This document shows, in pieces, positions 5,723 through 6,531 of a DNA stretch of 6,531 nucleotides. The stretch comes from an uncultured Eubacteriales bacterium (GTDB taxonomy: Bacteria > Bacillota > Clostridia > Monoglobales > Monoglobaceae). Every line of letters starts with the position of its first letter. Position 1 is the first letter of the stretch. The DNA lies in NCBI GenBank assembly GCA_905205855.1, contig CAJLFL010000106.1, forward strand, positions 1 through 6,531, read 5' to 3'. The translations under genes were made by a program, and so were the position numbers. Under the pieces are notes generated by a model, which worked only from the letters and a program-made list of their open reading frames with translations, did no database searches and was not told the DNA's origin.

Positions 5723-6531
5723 ATATCCACGCCCTTTTCTCCGCTTACTATCTCGCCTATTACAGCGGCATCCTCTCCGCAGTCTTTAAGCGCCTCAAGC
5801 GCCTTGTCCGCCTGAGTCTTAGGTACTGCAAGCATAAGACCTATTCCCATGTTATATGTATTATACATATCTCTTTCGGAAATATCTCCGAGTTTTTGTA
5901 TCATGTCAAATACAGGCAGTCTTTCAAAGCTGTTTTTATCAATTTTCGCTCTTGAACCTGCTTTAAGCATACGCGGAACATTCTCTATAAATCCGCCGCC
6001 CGTTATATGCGAAACCGCTCTTACATCAGCCTTTTCTATCGCTGCAAGCAACGGCTTTACATAAATCTTTGTCGGCGTAAGCAATGCCTCGCCTATTGTC
6101 ATTCCAAGCTCATCGCTGTATTTATTCATACGTTCTGCACAATCCGCGCTGTCATCTATCCTAAACACCTTGCGTACCAGAGAATATCCGTTGGAGTGTA
6201 TACCCGAGGATTTAATGCCTATAATAGCATCACCGGCTTCAAGCTTAGAACCGTCAATTATTTTATCCTTGTCAACTATTCCGACAGAAAATCCGGCAAG
6301 GTCATACTCATCCGGAGCATAAAATCCAGGCATTTCGGCAGTTTCGCCGCCAATTAACGCGCATCCTGCCTTGACGCAGCCGTCCGCTACACCCTTAACT
6401 ATATCCGCTACACGCTCCGGCAGATTTTTACCTACAGCTATGTAGTCCAAAAAGAACAGCGGTTTTGCGCCGCCGCAGGCAATATCATTGACGCACATTG
6501 CCACACAATCCTGTCCGACAGTATCGTGCTT
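5716..6531 (-). CDS. purM: Phosphoribosylformylglycinamidine cyclo-ligase (AIR synthetase), 5' end missing
   Basis: Uses ATP to close FGAM to aminoimidazole ribonucleotide (AIR), the fifth step of purine synthesis. The reading frame is open to the window edge, giving 271 residues. PurM is usually about 340-350 residues, so about 70-75 N-terminal residues lie outside. Visible family motifs in the fragment are KHDTVGQDCVAMCVNDI at its start, GAKPLFFLDY, the nucleotide-binding GGETAEMPGFY (61-71), GIKSSGIHSNG (105-115), HITGGGFIENVP (175-186) and MYNTYNMGIG (222-231), ending in IGEIVSGEKGVDIC. A GTG at 6504 lies inside the HDT(V/I)G motif and is not the real start. The stop overlaps purN by 7 bases. 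The purM-purN order is classic for Firmicutes pur operons. Confidence 0.97.
   Translation of the reverse strand, partial: KHDTVGQDCVAMCVNDIACGGAKPLFFLDYIAVGKNLPERVADIVKGVADGCVKAGCALIGGETAEMPGFYAPDEYDLAGFSVGIVDKDKIIDGSKLEAGDAIIGIKSSGIHSNGYSLVRKVFRIDDSADCAERMNKYSDELGMTIGEALLTPTKIYVKPLLAAIEKADVRAVSHITGGGFIENVPRMLKAGSRAKIDKNSFERLPVFDMIQKLGDISERDMYNTYNMGIGLMLAVPKTQADKALEALKDCGEDAAVIGEIVSGEKGVDIC

Noticed and set aside
512..6357. Many plus-strand open frames opposite the listed genes.
   Set aside because: Each lies antisense to a gene with clear family motifs, lacks recognisable protein features and has unlike-protein composition, so they are shadows of the minus-strand genes.
5716..6504. purM starting at a GTG at 6504.
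   Set aside because: The frame remains open to the window edge and the upstream codons encode the conserved HDTVGQD motif, so the gene simply begins outside the window.
1..6531. Mobile elements, CRISPR arrays, tRNA or rRNA genes.
   Set aside because: No transposase or integrase, no terminal or regularly spaced repeats, and no tRNA-like cloverleaf or rRNA sequence was seen. The DNA is almost fully occupied by compact operon genes.

Overview
The window reads as chromosomal DNA of an anaerobic Firmicute, probably a gut-type Clostridia lineage. This is an inference from moderate-to-low G+C, strong AGGAG-type ribosome binding sites, tightly packed one-strand operon structure, Clostridia-like PurN wording and a Firmicutes-style promoter/riboswitch/terminator leader. 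No species can be named from the sequence alone.

All genes lie on the minus strand and are transcribed right to left. The right half (3206-6531) is the end of a de novo purine operon: purM (5' end outside the window), purN, a PurO-type IMP cyclohydrolase and a stand-alone AICAR transformylase. The last two replace the usual bifunctional PurH, so the final two steps to IMP are carried by two separate proteins. The transformylase closely resembles the C-terminal half of animal ATIC.

The next three genes follow with little or no spacing (257-3159): a HisD-family dehydrogenase, a HisB-family dehydratase and a HAD-superfamily phosphatase-like protein. They look like histidine genes, but both His-family proteins have changes at key active-site positions. 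The HisD-like protein has a Gln-to-Glu and Asp-to-Asn exchange in its zinc site and has lost a substrate-site His. The HisB-like protein has lost one metal-ligand His and has a rewritten C-terminal phosphate-binding tail. They may be paralogues acting on another substrate rather than true histidine enzymes.

The left 256 bases hold no complete gene, but they are a full regulatory leader for the next gene, which begins at the window edge. In transcription order it contains a consensus-like sigma-A promoter, an aptamer that I recognise as the yybP-ykoY manganese riboswitch, an intrinsic terminator that competes with the aptamer's closing helix, a ribosome binding site, and an ATG at positions 3-1. 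The architecture predicts a manganese-induced ON switch controlling a gene just outside the window, most likely a metal exporter.
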